Of a DNA stretch of 64,000 nt, positions 1 to 8,057 are shown one piece after another. The position numbers and the translations under genes were made by a program. Numbering within the stretch: position 1 is the first letter of the stretch; each line of letters opens with the position of its first letter. The notes under the pieces are model-generated. The model had not been told where the DNA came from. It did no database searches and saw nothing but the letters and a program-made list of their open reading frames with translations. The stretch is taken from contig CAXXWA010000010.1 of NCBI GenBank assembly GCA_963662815.2, positions 124,001 through 188,000 of the forward strand, in the 5' to 3' direction. Origin of the DNA: JAPPHA01 sp963662815 (GTDB taxonomy: Bacteria; Pseudomonadota; Alphaproteobacteria; Rhodobacterales; Rhodobacteraceae).

Positions 1-359
1 TGCACGGCCGACGTTCCGATCTTCCTTTCGGAGACGAGCGTGAATAGTGTCGAAAACGCGTCGATCTCCTTCTCGTAGACGTCCCTGTGGGCCTCGACCG
101 TGACATCGCGCCCCGTGAGCCCGGTGCCGCCGGTGGTGATCACGACGTCGATGCCGGGGTCAGCGCACCACGCTCGAAGCTGGCCGCGGATCAGCTCCCG
201 GTCGTCCGGAAGCAGCGCCCTCGCGGCGAGGAGGTGACCGGCGGAGGAAAGACGTTCGACAAGAAGGCTCCCCGAACGGTCCTCCGCAGACGTTCGCGAG
301 TCGGAAACCGCGAGAACGGCGATCCGCACCGGCAAGAAGTCACGGCCGGACCCGGTCAT
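1..359 (-). CDS. moaB: Molybdenum cofactor biosynthesis protein B (3' end outside window)
   Basis: The frame opens at ATG 359 and runs off the window after 119 codons, so the C-terminus is missing. It shows the MoaB/MogA-type fold core: VLAVSDSRTS near residue 14 and the glycine-rich VITTGGTGLTGRDVT near residue 79, which binds molybdopterin in this family. MoaB/Mog proteins adenylate molybdopterin in the cytoplasm before molybdenum insertion. The start overlaps the stop of the upstream glycosylase gene by ATGA, so the two are probably co-translated. moaE and moaD lie about 10 kb away. MoaB and MogA cannot be fully separated on this fragment. Confidence 0.85.
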   Translation of the reverse strand, partial: MTGSGRDFLPVRIAVLAVSDSRTSAEDRSGSLLVERLSSAGHLLAARALLPDDRELIRGQLRAWCADPGIDVVITTGGTGLTGRDVTVEAHRDVYEKEIDAFSTLFTLVSERKIGTSAV

Positions 360-1168
360 TCCTTCAACCGCCTGCTGATTTCGAGGAGGTCTGTCCAGGA
401 ATCGCGCTTCTTCAGGCCGTCCCGCAGTAGCGCGGCCGGGTGAAACATCGGCATCACCGGCCGTCCGAGCCCTTCCGTCCAGCGCCCCCTCAGACGGGTG
501 ATTCCCGTCCGGGACAGGACCGCCCTGAGCGCCGTGTTCCCCATCAGCACGATGATGTCCGGCGCCGCAATTTCGACGTGGCGGGCCAGGAACGGGAGCA
601 TCATCGCGACTTCCTCCGCTGTCGGATCGCGGTTGTTCGGCGGGCGCCAGGGCAGGACGTTCGTGATGTAGAGCGCCGTTCCGCGGTCGGGGCTGTCGCG
701 CCGCAATCCGATGGCCTTGAACATTTCGTCGAGCAGCCGGCCGGCGCGTCCCACGAAGGGAAGGCCCTGCCGGTCCTCGTCGCGGCCCGGCGCCTCGCCG
801 ACGATCATCAGCCGCGCCTCCGGGTTCCCGTCCGCGAACACGAGATTCCTCGCTCCCTTCTTCAGGGCGCAGAATTCGAAAACTCCGATCGCCGACCGCA
901 GCGACTCGAGATCGTCGCAACGCGCCGCCATCGCCCGCGCAACCTCCGGCGCGGATGCCGGGTGGTCGGCGAGAAGCGCACCCGGCCGGGCGGGCACGAC
1001 ATTCGCGGATCGAGGCGCGTCGGCGGCGCGGCGAACCGCCGCCGGCCGTTCGACTTCGGATGCGCGCGTCCTGTCAACGGGGACATCGCCGACGGTTTCG
1101 TCGACGCCGGCTTCGAATTGCATCTCGAGAGCCGCGAGCATTGCTTGCCTGTCCATGCGTCCCGACAT
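356..1168 (-). CDS. Uracil-DNA glycosylase, family 4-like
   Basis: A 270-aa protein whose C-terminal 180 residues match the family 4/5 uracil-DNA glycosylase fold: GEAPGRDED at 124–132 (motif 1), PWRPPNNR at 173–180, and HPAALLRD at 243–250 (motif 2). It should remove uracil from DNA to start base-excision repair. The N-terminal ~90 residues are low in complexity, as in many alphaproteobacterial homologues. Family 4 enzymes usually bind a [4Fe-4S] cluster with four cysteines. Here only C100 aligns with a ligand; the other three positions are F, W and M, so the cluster is probably absent. The gene overlaps moaB by 4 bp at its stop. Confidence 0.88.
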   Translation of the reverse strand: MSGRMDRQAMLAALEMQFEAGVDETVGDVPVDRTRASEVERPAAVRRAADAPRSANVVPARPGALLADHPASAPEVARAMAARCDDLESLRSAIGVFEFCALKKGARNLVFADGNPEARLMIVGEAPGRDEDRQGLPFVGRAGRLLDEMFKAIGLRRDSPDRGTALYITNVLPWRPPNNRDPTAEEVAMMLPFLARHVEIAAPDIIVLMGNTALRAVLSRTGITRLRGRWTEGLGRPVMPMFHPAALLRDGLKKRDSWTDLLEISRRLKE

Positions 1169-1263
1169 GGCGGCAGACTAGTTGCGCCGACCGGCGCGGT
1201 AAATGCTTGTTTGGAATCGTTCGGTCACATATAAGCGCCGCGACCTGCGGAAAGACGGACCAC

Positions 1264-2217
1264 ATGGGGTTTTCGGCACGGCACCTCCTCGGCATCGAAC
1301 ATCTTTCGAAGTCCGACATAGAGTCCGTCCTGAACCTTGCCGATCATTACGTGGACTTCAACCGGCGCTCGGCCAAGAGCTCCGACGAACTTCTGGGCCT
1401 GACCCAGATCAACATGTTCTTCGAGGACTCCACGCGAACGCAGTCGAGTTTCGAACTCGCCGGAAAGCGCCTCGGGGCAGACGTCATGAACATGGCGCTG
1501 CGCACAAGTTCCGTCCGGAAGGGCGAAACCCTCATCGACACGGCGCTGACGCTGAACGCGATGAATCCGAATCTCCTGGTCATCCGGCACCCGCACTCGG
1601 GAGCCGCCGACCTCCTCGCGGAGAAGGTCGAGTGCTCGGTGCTCAACGCCGGTGACGGGCGGCACGAACACCCGACGCAGGCGCTTCTCGACGCCCTCAC
1701 CATCCGGCGGTCGCGCAAGCGGCTCAGCGGGCTGAACGTGGCCATCTGCGGGGACATCGCGCACAGCCGCGTCGCGCGTTCCAACATCTTCCTCCTCGGA
1801 AAGTTCGACAACCGGGTCAGGATCATCGCGCCGAGGACGCTCATTCCCGCCGGAATCGACGCGCTTGGCGTCGAGGTCCACGACGACATGGCGACCGGCC
1901 TCCGGGGTTGCGACGTCGTCATGATGCTTCGGCTGCAACGCGAACGCATGGACGGAGCGTTCATCCCGTCGGAACGGGAGTACTTCCACCGCTGGGGGTT
2001 GAGCGTCGACAAGCTCGGCAATGCACGGCCCGACGCCATTGTCATGCATCCGGGGCCAATGAACCGGGGCGTGGAAATCGACAGCGAGATCGCCGACGAC
2101 ATCAACCGGTCGGTCATCCGGGAACAGGTGGAAATGGGGGTCGCAGTGCGCATGGCCGCGATGCGGCTGCTGGCGGGAACGCGGCGCCACGGGGAGGAGG
2201 CGGCGCAGGCGTGCTGA
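1264..2217 (+). CDS. pyrB: Aspartate carbamoyltransferase catalytic subunit
   Basis: A 317-aa enzyme joining carbamoyl phosphate and aspartate, the first committed step of pyrimidine synthesis. The carbamoyl-phosphate loop FEDSTRTQ is at residues 53–60, HPTQALLD at 136–143, and MHPGPMNRG lies near 262; all are family hallmarks. The open frame extends far upstream, but ATG 1264 gives the normal N-terminus (family length about 310). No regulatory pyrI gene is nearby. Instead the stop overlaps a dihydroorotase-like gene by 7 bp, the arrangement used by bacteria in which ATCase forms a complex with a DHOase-like partner. Confidence 0.95.
   Translation: MGFSARHLLGIEHLSKSDIESVLNLADHYVDFNRRSAKSSDELLGLTQINMFFEDSTRTQSSFELAGKRLGADVMNMALRTSSVRKGETLIDTALTLNAMNPNLLVIRHPHSGAADLLAEKVECSVLNAGDGRHEHPTQALLDALTIRRSRKRLSGLNVAICGDIAHSRVARSNIFLLGKFDNRVRIIAPRTLIPAGIDALGVEVHDDMATGLRGCDVVMMLRLQRERMDGAFIPSEREYFHRWGLSVDKLGNARPDAIVMHPGPMNRGVEIDSEIADDINRSVIREQVEMGVAVRMAAMRLLAGTRRHGEEAAQAC
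2191..2200 (+). promoter_or_regulatory. Strong ribosome binding site inside the pyrB 3' end
   Basis: The purine-rich GGGGAGGAGG sits 10 nt before GTG 2211. It supports that GTG as the start of the dihydroorotase-like gene, overlapping the pyrB stop, rather than the much earlier in-frame start at 1908. Confidence 0.6.
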
Positions 2218-3509
2218 TTCTCGACAATGCGCGGCTGATCGATCCGGAAAGGAATGTCGAGGCATTCGGTTCGCTGACCGTCGAAAACGGCCGGATATCG
2301 GCGATCAGGGAGCACGCGGGCCGCGCCGCCCCGACCTCCGGCCCCGATGCGCCACGCGCCGTCGACTGCGGCGGCCACTGCCTCGCGCCGGGAATCATCG
2401 ACATCGGCGTCAAGGTCTGCGAGCCCGGAGAGCGGCACAAGGAAAGCTACAGGACAGCAGGTGCGGCGGCGATCGCCGGAGGCGTGACGACGATGGTGGT
2501 CCGTCCCGACACGGCTCCGTCGATCGACACGCCGGAGACGCTCGAGTTCGTGCACCGCAGGGCAGTCCAGGACAGCCGGGCGCGCGTCCTTCCCATGGCT
2601 GCGCTCACGCGCGGGCGGGAAGGTCGGCACATGTCGGAAATCGGCCTCCTGGTCGACGCGGGCGCAGCGGCGTTCACGGATGCCGACAACGTGGTCCGCG
2701 ACAACCGGGTGTTCAGCCGCTGCCTGACCTACGCGGCCGGCTTCGGCGCGCTGGTGATCGGGCATGTCCAGGAACCGTCGCTCAGCGCGGGCGCCGCCGC
2801 CACCTCCGGCGCCCTCGCCTCCCGGCTCGGACTCCCCGCCGTTCCGCCAATGGCCGAACGCATCCAGATCGAACGCGACATCGCACTGGTCGAACTCACG
2901 GGCGCGCGCTTTCACGTCGACCAGATTTCGACCGCCGCCGCCCTTCCCGCCCTGGCGAGGGCGCGCGAGGCAGGCCTCGACATCACCTGCGGCGCGTCCA
3001 TCCACCACCTGACGCTGAACGAACTCGACACGGAAGGCTATCGAACCTTCTTCAAGGTGAAGCCGCCCTTGCGCAACGAGGCGGACCGCCTGGCGATCGT
3101 CGAGGCTGTCGCGGAGGAGCGAATCGACATCATCTGTTCGATGCACACGCCGCAGGACGAGGAATCCAAGCGCCTTCCCTTCGAGGAGGCCGCCTCCGGG
3201 GCGATCGGTCTGGAAACCCTGCTGCCAGCCGCCATGCAGCTCGTGCACGGGGGCTACCTGCGCCTTCCGGCGCTCTGGCGCGCGCTGTCCCTGAACCCGG
3301 CGCGGCGGCTCGGTCTCGAATCCGGAAGGCTGGCGGTCGGGGCGCCTGCGGACCTCGTGCTCTTCGATCCTGACCGGCCATTCATCCTCGACCGCTTCCG
3401 GCTCCGTTCGAAGTCCAAGAACACGCCATTCGACGGCCGGCGCATGCAGGGCCGGGTTCTCAGGACCTTCGTCGGCGGCGAGGAAGTCTTCGGAGGCCGG
3501 AATCCGTGA
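2211..3509 (+). CDS. pyrC: Dihydroorotase-like protein (PyrC'/PyrX type, catalytic His pair absent)
   Basis: A 432-aa amidohydrolase-fold protein of the long class I dihydroorotase type. It has the usual framework (CLAPGIIDIG near 57–66, EPGERHKE near 71, GGVTTMVVRPDT, FFKVKPPLR), so the family is clear. The metal-binding HxH that should follow GIID is replaced by IGVKV, and the late metal-binding Asp region reads CSMHTPQ instead of S-D-H-A-P. Non-catalytic DHOase homologues are known as structural partners of ATCase in proteobacteria, and translational coupling to pyrB fits that. Activity is therefore doubtful; no second DHOase is present in the window. GTG start chosen from the ribosome binding site. 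Its stop overlaps the plsY start (GTGA). Confidence 0.85.
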   Translation: MLILDNARLIDPERNVEAFGSLTVENGRISAIREHAGRAAPTSGPDAPRAVDCGGHCLAPGIIDIGVKVCEPGERHKESYRTAGAAAIAGGVTTMVVRPDTAPSIDTPETLEFVHRRAVQDSRARVLPMAALTRGREGRHMSEIGLLVDAGAAAFTDADNVVRDNRVFSRCLTYAAGFGALVIGHVQEPSLSAGAAATSGALASRLGLPAVPPMAERIQIERDIALVELTGARFHVDQISTAAALPALARAREAGLDITCGASIHHLTLNELDTEGYRTFFKVKPPLRNEADRLAIVEAVAEERIDIICSMHTPQDEESKRLPFEEAASGAIGLETLLPAAMQLVHGGYLRLPALWRALSLNPARRLGLESGRLAVGAPADLVLFDPDRPFILDRFRLRSKSKNTPFDGRRMQGRVLRTFVGGEEVFGGRNP

Positions 3510-4153
3510 CCCTGTTCGAGATCTTCCTTCTCAAGTCCGTTGCAACCCCTGCCGGCGCGTACCTGATCGGTTCGATTCCGTCGGGCCTGCTCGTCGCGCG
3601 CGCCATGGGGCTCGGCGACCCTAGATCGATCGGCTCGGGAAACATCGGCGCCACCAACGTTCTCAGAACCGGAAACCGCGTTGCGGCGGGGCTCACGCTC
3701 GCTTTCGATGCGGGCAAGGGCGCGCTTGCGGTCATCCTCGCGTACCGCCTCGTCGGCGAGAACGCAAACCACATGGCTGCGCTCTTCGTTGTCGTCGGCC
3801 ACATGTTTCCGGTCTGGCTGCGGTTTCGCGGCGGCAAGGGCGTGGCCACGTTTCTCGGCGTCATGCTCGCGCTCGGTTTCTGGGCCGGATTCGCCGCATG
3901 CATGACCTGGCTCCTCGTCGCCGGTCTGTTTCGCTACTCGTCCCTCGCGTCGCTGGCGGCAGCGGCTTCGACTCCAGTCTGGCTGGCGGTCACTTCCGAT
4001 TCGGACGCCGTTCTGATCGCGGCCGCTCTGGCGGTTCTCGTTTGGGTGCGCCACCTGGAGAACATCCGGAGGCTGGTTGCCCGAACCGAGCCGAGGATCG
4101 GGGCGAAGCGGCAGCTAGCCGACGGGCGCGAGGATTCCGCATCGACGCATTGA
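3506..4153 (+). CDS. plsY: Acyl-phosphate:glycerol-3-phosphate acyltransferase
   Basis: A 215-aa inner-membrane protein with about five hydrophobic segments. It carries the PlsY signatures IGSIPSG near 21, SGNIGATNVLR near 43, and RGGKGVAT near 109. It moves an acyl group from acyl-phosphate to glycerol-3-phosphate, the first step of phospholipid synthesis. The GTG start overlaps the previous stop by 4 bp. pyrB–DHOase-like–plsY is a recurring alphaproteobacterial order, so this is probably one operon. Confidence 0.93.
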   Translation: MTLFEIFLLKSVATPAGAYLIGSIPSGLLVARAMGLGDPRSIGSGNIGATNVLRTGNRVAAGLTLAFDAGKGALAVILAYRLVGENANHMAALFVVVGHMFPVWLRFRGGKGVATFLGVMLALGFWAGFAACMTWLLVAGLFRYSSLASLAAAASTPVWLAVTSDSDAVLIAAALAVLVWVRHLENIRRLVARTEPRIGAKRQLADGREDSASTH

Positions 4154-4213
4154 AAGCATCTTTCCGCCCCTTGTCGGCGGGATCAGCGCGTTCCGGGGCA
4201 CGGCGCCCGCGCG

Positions 4214-5584
4214 TCAGTAGCTGTAATCGGCGTAGATCCGGGCCGGGTCGGCGTTGTATTCGCCCCTGAACCCTTCCAGCAGTTCGTCTGCCATCGAGCG
4301 GCCGGTTTCGACGACCACCTGAAGGTCATTCAGGAAGTGCGACTCATCGGGCACGAGGCCTCCCGCGCCGGGTCGCGCGCGCGCCTTCAGTCCCGCTTCG
4401 CTGATGGCGACCGCCTCGCGGGCCAGGTCCAGTAGGCGGAGTTCGCCGACCTTCCCGCGGATGCCGTCGACGGAGGACGCAACGCGCAGCGCCTCGCGCG
4501 TTTCCGCGTCCCACCCCCTGCACAGGTCCTCTGCGGCATCGAGGGCGGCATCATCGTACATCAGGCCCACCCAGAACGCAGGAAGGGCGCAGATCCGGCG
4601 CCAGGGTCCGCCGTCGGCGCCGCGCATTTCGATGAACCTCTTGATGCGCGCCTCGGGAAACAGCGTCGTCAGGTGGTCGGCCCAGTCCGAGAGCGTCGGC
4701 AATTCGCCGGGAAGCGCGGGCAGCCTGCCGGCCATGAAGTCCCGGAACGACTGGCCGAGAGCGTCGACGTAGACCCCGTCGCGGTAGACGAAATACATGG
4801 GCACGTCGAGCGCGTACTCGACCCAGCGCTCAAATCCGAAACCGTCCTCGAACACGAACGGCAGAAGTCCGGTGCGATCGGCGTCGAGGTCGCGCCACAC
4901 GCGGGCCCGCCAGCTTGCGTGCCCGGTCTCCTTCCCCTCGAACACGGGCGAACAGGCGAACAGCGCCGTTGCCACGGGCTGCAGCGAGAGAGCCGTGCGA
5001 AGCTTCCTGACCATGTCGCGCTCGGATTCGAAGTCGAGATTCACCTGGATCGTGCAGGTGCGGTACATCATCTGCTTGCCCAGCTTTCCGACGCGGTCCA
5101 TGTAGTCGGTCATCAGCCGGTAGCGGCCCTTCGGCATCATCGGCATCTGGTCGTGCAGCCAGTCCGGCGATGCGCCGAGACCGATGAACCCGGCACCGAT
5201 CCTCCCGGCGACCGTCCGCACCTCGTCGAGATGCCTGTTGGCCTCGTCGCAGGTCTCGTGAATCGTCGTCAGCTGCGCGCCGGAGAGCTCCAGCTGCCCG
5301 CCGGGCTCGAGTGAAATGTTGGCGCCGTCTCGTTCGAGGCCGATGAGGTTTCCGCTCTCCTCGACCGGCCGCCAGCCGAAGCCGTCCCGAAGCCCCTCCA
5401 GCACGGCCAGGACCGAACATGCGCCGTCGTAAGGCAGGGGCGTCAGATCATCGGCCCGGTATCCGAATTTCTCGTGCTCCGTGCCGATGCGCCAGTCGTC
5501 CCGGGCCTTGCAACCGGATTCCAGGAACCCTGCAAGCTGTTCGTGACGCTCGATCGGTCCGCCGCCGGACTGGGGAATCGACAT
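4214..5584 (-). CDS. gshA: Glutamate–cysteine ligase
   Basis: A 456-aa enzyme catalysing the first step of glutathione synthesis. The sequence is of the plant/alphaproteobacterial GCS2-like class: GTEHEKFGY near residue 35, LEPGGQLELSG, MPKGRYRLMTDYM, and TCTIQVNLDFESE. Upstream in-frame starts reach 5647, but ATG 5584 gives the standard N-terminus MSIPQSGGGPI. The gene converges with plsY across a 60-bp gap. Confidence 0.93.
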   Translation of the reverse strand: MSIPQSGGGPIERHEQLAGFLESGCKARDDWRIGTEHEKFGYRADDLTPLPYDGACSVLAVLEGLRDGFGWRPVEESGNLIGLERDGANISLEPGGQLELSGAQLTTIHETCDEANRHLDEVRTVAGRIGAGFIGLGASPDWLHDQMPMMPKGRYRLMTDYMDRVGKLGKQMMYRTCTIQVNLDFESERDMVRKLRTALSLQPVATALFACSPVFEGKETGHASWRARVWRDLDADRTGLLPFVFEDGFGFERWVEYALDVPMYFVYRDGVYVDALGQSFRDFMAGRLPALPGELPTLSDWADHLTTLFPEARIKRFIEMRGADGGPWRRICALPAFWVGLMYDDAALDAAEDLCRGWDAETREALRVASSVDGIRGKVGELRLLDLAREAVAISEAGLKARARPGAGGLVPDESHFLNDLQVVVETGRSMADELLEGFRGEYNADPARIYADYSY

Positions 5585-5624
5585 GCTCGGTGGCTCCGTT
5601 GGGTGCTGCCATGCCTTTACAGAT

Positions 5625-6176
5625 TCAGTTTCTTCCATGGCTGTCAAGGCGGGATTCCCGGGCCCTTTCCCAGATCGTCAGCGTCTCTCCCGCCGCTTGC
5701 CGCGAAACGCTCACCAGACGCGCGAGACTGATTCCCGGAAGCGCCGCGAAGGCGTCGAAAAGCCTGTCCGCGCCCCGGGCGGTAACGGGAATCGTGACAG
5801 GTTGCATGCCCGTCGCGCTGCGGTGCAGAACGCAGCAATTGCCGAATGCCTCGCTGCCGCGAATGTCGATCCGGTCCAGATGATCGAGCGACAGCACGGC
5901 GCAGCCCTCGACGCCGAAATACCTGATTTCCCTCTCGTCGACCTCGACCAGCCCGCCCTGATCCGCCAGGCGGCGGAACCGCAGCCGCTGCACCAGCGCG
6001 GCGGAAACCAGCCCCGCCGAAAGGAGCGCCGCGATTCCGGTTCCCGCAAGGAGAACGCTCCCGGACGATATGCCGCGCATCGCCAACCAGGCGGAGGCCG
6101 CCAGCGCCCCGAGCGCGAGAGCCACGGCTCTCCACCTCCGAAGCAGTCTCAAGGCATCCGGCCGGAGGAAGCTCAC
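5625..6176 (-). CDS. Membrane-anchored protein of unknown function
   Basis: A 183-aa protein starting at GTG 6176 and overlapping the rsmE stop by GTGA. Two hydrophobic segments at about residues 17–35 and 40–60 are followed by a soluble domain with VDEREIRYFG and LDHLDRIDIRG. The soluble part looks like a small PH-like beta domain, but I do not recognise the family. Translational coupling to rsmE and closeness to gshA suggest a housekeeping role. The start is inferred from the overlap. Confidence 0.6.
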   Translation of the reverse strand: MSFLRPDALRLLRRWRAVALALGALAASAWLAMRGISSGSVLLAGTGIAALLSAGLVSAALVQRLRFRRLADQGGLVEVDEREIRYFGVEGCAVLSLDHLDRIDIRGSEAFGNCCVLHRSATGMQPVTIPVTARGADRLFDAFAALPGISLARLVSVSRQAAGETLTIWERARESRLDSHGRN

Positions 6177-6928
6177 CCGGCTTCCCCTTGTCCGCCGCAC
6201 CAGTCGCCGAGACTGCACTGCCAGAGGGCGAGCGCGGCGACCGCGGCCGTATCGGCTCGCAGTATCCTGGGACCGAGGCTCGTCGCGACAGTGTTCGGCA
6301 TGGCGGAAATCCGTGCGGCTTCCCGGCGCGCGAAACCTCCCTCGGGACCGGTCAGAATCGCCCATTTTCCGGGCTTCAGCGTCGACAGGTCGCCCGCGGG
6401 CATGCCTGTGAGGGACTCGTCGCAAAAGAGGAGCTGCCGGTCGCCGGGCCAGGCATCGAGAATGGTCTCGAGCGCCTGCAGCCCGCCGATGGGCGGCACG
6501 TAGTTTCCGCCGCATTGCTCCGCCGCCTCGACGGCGTGCGCAACGAGTCGGCGCCTCTGGATTCGCCGGACGGTGGTATGTTCCGTACGGACCGGGAACA
6601 GCCGGGCCACGCCAAGCTCCGTGGCCTTCTCGACCATGAAATCGGTCCGGGTCTTCCTGAGCGGCGCAAAGAGCAGCCAGAGATCGGGTGGTGTCCGCTG
6701 CGGCGCGACCTGTTCCCTGCACCGGAGCATTCCGCCCCTGCGCTCGTACCCGGCGACCTCCGCCGACCAGGAACCGCTCGAACCGTCGAAGATCTCGATC
6801 TCGTCTCCGGGGCGCGCGCGCATGACGTTGCAGAGGTAGTGCGCCTGTTTCCGGTCGAGCGGCACAGGTTGCCCCGCACCCAGTCGAGCGTCTACATAGA
6901 GCCGGATTCTGCCGCTGCGAGCTATCAC
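6173..6928 (-). CDS. rsmE: 16S rRNA (uracil1498-N3)-methyltransferase
   Basis: A 251-aa SPOUT methyltransferase. The C-terminal knot motif ILTGPEGGF binds SAM, followed by LGPRILRADTAAVAAL, typical of RsmE. The middle motif KTRTDFMVEKATELGV is also family-specific. It methylates U1498 of 16S rRNA. The open frame extends to 8035, but the homology starts at about IARSGRIRLYV, so GTG 6928 (or GTG 6937) is the likely start, only about 12 nt from the divergent ubiA start. Confidence 0.9.
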   Translation of the reverse strand: MIARSGRIRLYVDARLGAGQPVPLDRKQAHYLCNVMRARPGDEIEIFDGSSGSWSAEVAGYERRGGMLRCREQVAPQRTPPDLWLLFAPLRKTRTDFMVEKATELGVARLFPVRTEHTTVRRIQRRRLVAHAVEAAEQCGGNYVPPIGGLQALETILDAWPGDRQLLFCDESLTGMPAGDLSTLKPGKWAILTGPEGGFARREAARISAMPNTVATSLGPRILRADTAAVAALALWQCSLGDWCGGQGEAG

Positions 6929-6940
6929 GGCCAACACAAT

Positions 6941-7918
6941 ATGACTGCGCCGGGCAAATCGCCAGAGACACCCGGGTTCGACAGGGTTCCGGACGCCGCC
7001 CCCGGCAACTGGGTCGACAGCTACTGCCCCCGGTGGTCGCTGCCCTATCTCCGCTTGTCGCGCATCGACCGCCCGATCGGGACGTGGCTGCTGCTCATAC
7101 CCTGCTGGTGGGGCCTGCTCCTTTCGATCCTCGCCGGCGGGTCGGGCGGAAGCACGGCGGACGTCTTCCGCGCCGCGGCATTTGTCGGCGGCGCCATCCT
7201 GATGCGCGGCGCCGGCTGCACCTGGAACGACATTTCCGACCGCCGGCTGGATGCGATGGTCGAGCGCACGCGCACGCGCCCGATTCCCTCGGGCCAGGTT
7301 TCGGTCCGGAGCGCTATGGTCTGGATGTGCGTTCAGGGATGCGCGGCCTTCGCCATCCTCCTGACCTTCAATCCGTTTTCCGTCATGCTCGGGGTCGGGG
7401 CCCTCGTCCCGGCCGCCGTCTATCCCTTTGCGAAGCGGTTTACGTGGTGGCCGCAGGTGTTTCTCGGAATCGCCTTCAACTGGGGAGCCCTGATCGGCTG
7501 GTCGGCGCACGCAGGCGGGTTCGGAGCGGCACCCCTGCTTCTGTATCTTGCCGGAATCAGCTGGACGCTGTTCTACGATACGATTTACGCGCATCAGGAC
7601 CGGCGGGACGACATTCGCGCGCGCAACAGGTCGACCGCGATGCTGTTCGCGGGCGGCACGCACCGATGGCTGACGGCATTCGCGGTTGCCGCCGCAGGTT
7701 TCCTGACGGCCGCCACCGTGCTTGCCATCCCGGCCGCGGCCGGGGTTCCGGCGAGGGCGTTCGCGGGCGCCGGCATTGCCGGGTTCTGCATCCACCTGGC
7801 CTGGCAGCTCCGCCGCCTCGACATCGACAACCCCGACGTCTGCTTGGACCTCTTCCGGTCGAATCGCGACGCGGGCCTCATCCTGGCGGGAATGCTCCTG
7901 CTCGCCTGCCTCGCGTGA
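6941..7918 (+). CDS. ubiA: 4-hydroxybenzoate octaprenyltransferase
   Basis: A 325-aa polytopic membrane enzyme that attaches the polyprenyl tail to 4-hydroxybenzoate in ubiquinone synthesis. It has both prenyl-diphosphate motifs: NDISDRRLD near residue 100 and DTIYAHQDRRDD near 212. Six or more hydrophobic segments follow. ATG 6941 is chosen because upstream sequence is antisense rsmE. The pairing with rsmE is common in alphaproteobacteria. Confidence 0.93.
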   Translation: MTAPGKSPETPGFDRVPDAAPGNWVDSYCPRWSLPYLRLSRIDRPIGTWLLLIPCWWGLLLSILAGGSGGSTADVFRAAAFVGGAILMRGAGCTWNDISDRRLDAMVERTRTRPIPSGQVSVRSAMVWMCVQGCAAFAILLTFNPFSVMLGVGALVPAAVYPFAKRFTWWPQVFLGIAFNWGALIGWSAHAGGFGAAPLLLYLAGISWTLFYDTIYAHQDRRDDIRARNRSTAMLFAGGTHRWLTAFAVAAAGFLTAATVLAIPAAAGVPARAFAGAGIAGFCIHLAWQLRRLDIDNPDVCLDLFRSNRDAGLILAGMLLLACLA

Positions 7919-8057
7919 AGTCCCGTGCGGGACATTCGGGAGGCGGGGACGGTTCGAAGGAAGTGCCCGCCGCGACCGCGCACCGCCTTCATGCGGAGCA
8001 TGCGTTTGGCAGGAGCATCGACATGTCTGCAGCATGGTTGAATTCGGGTGCTGTTGG

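Noticed and set aside
5625..6971. A 448-aa protein opposite ubiA/rsmE
   Set aside because: Only its last 183 residues are a real gene; the first part is an out-of-frame reading of rsmE.
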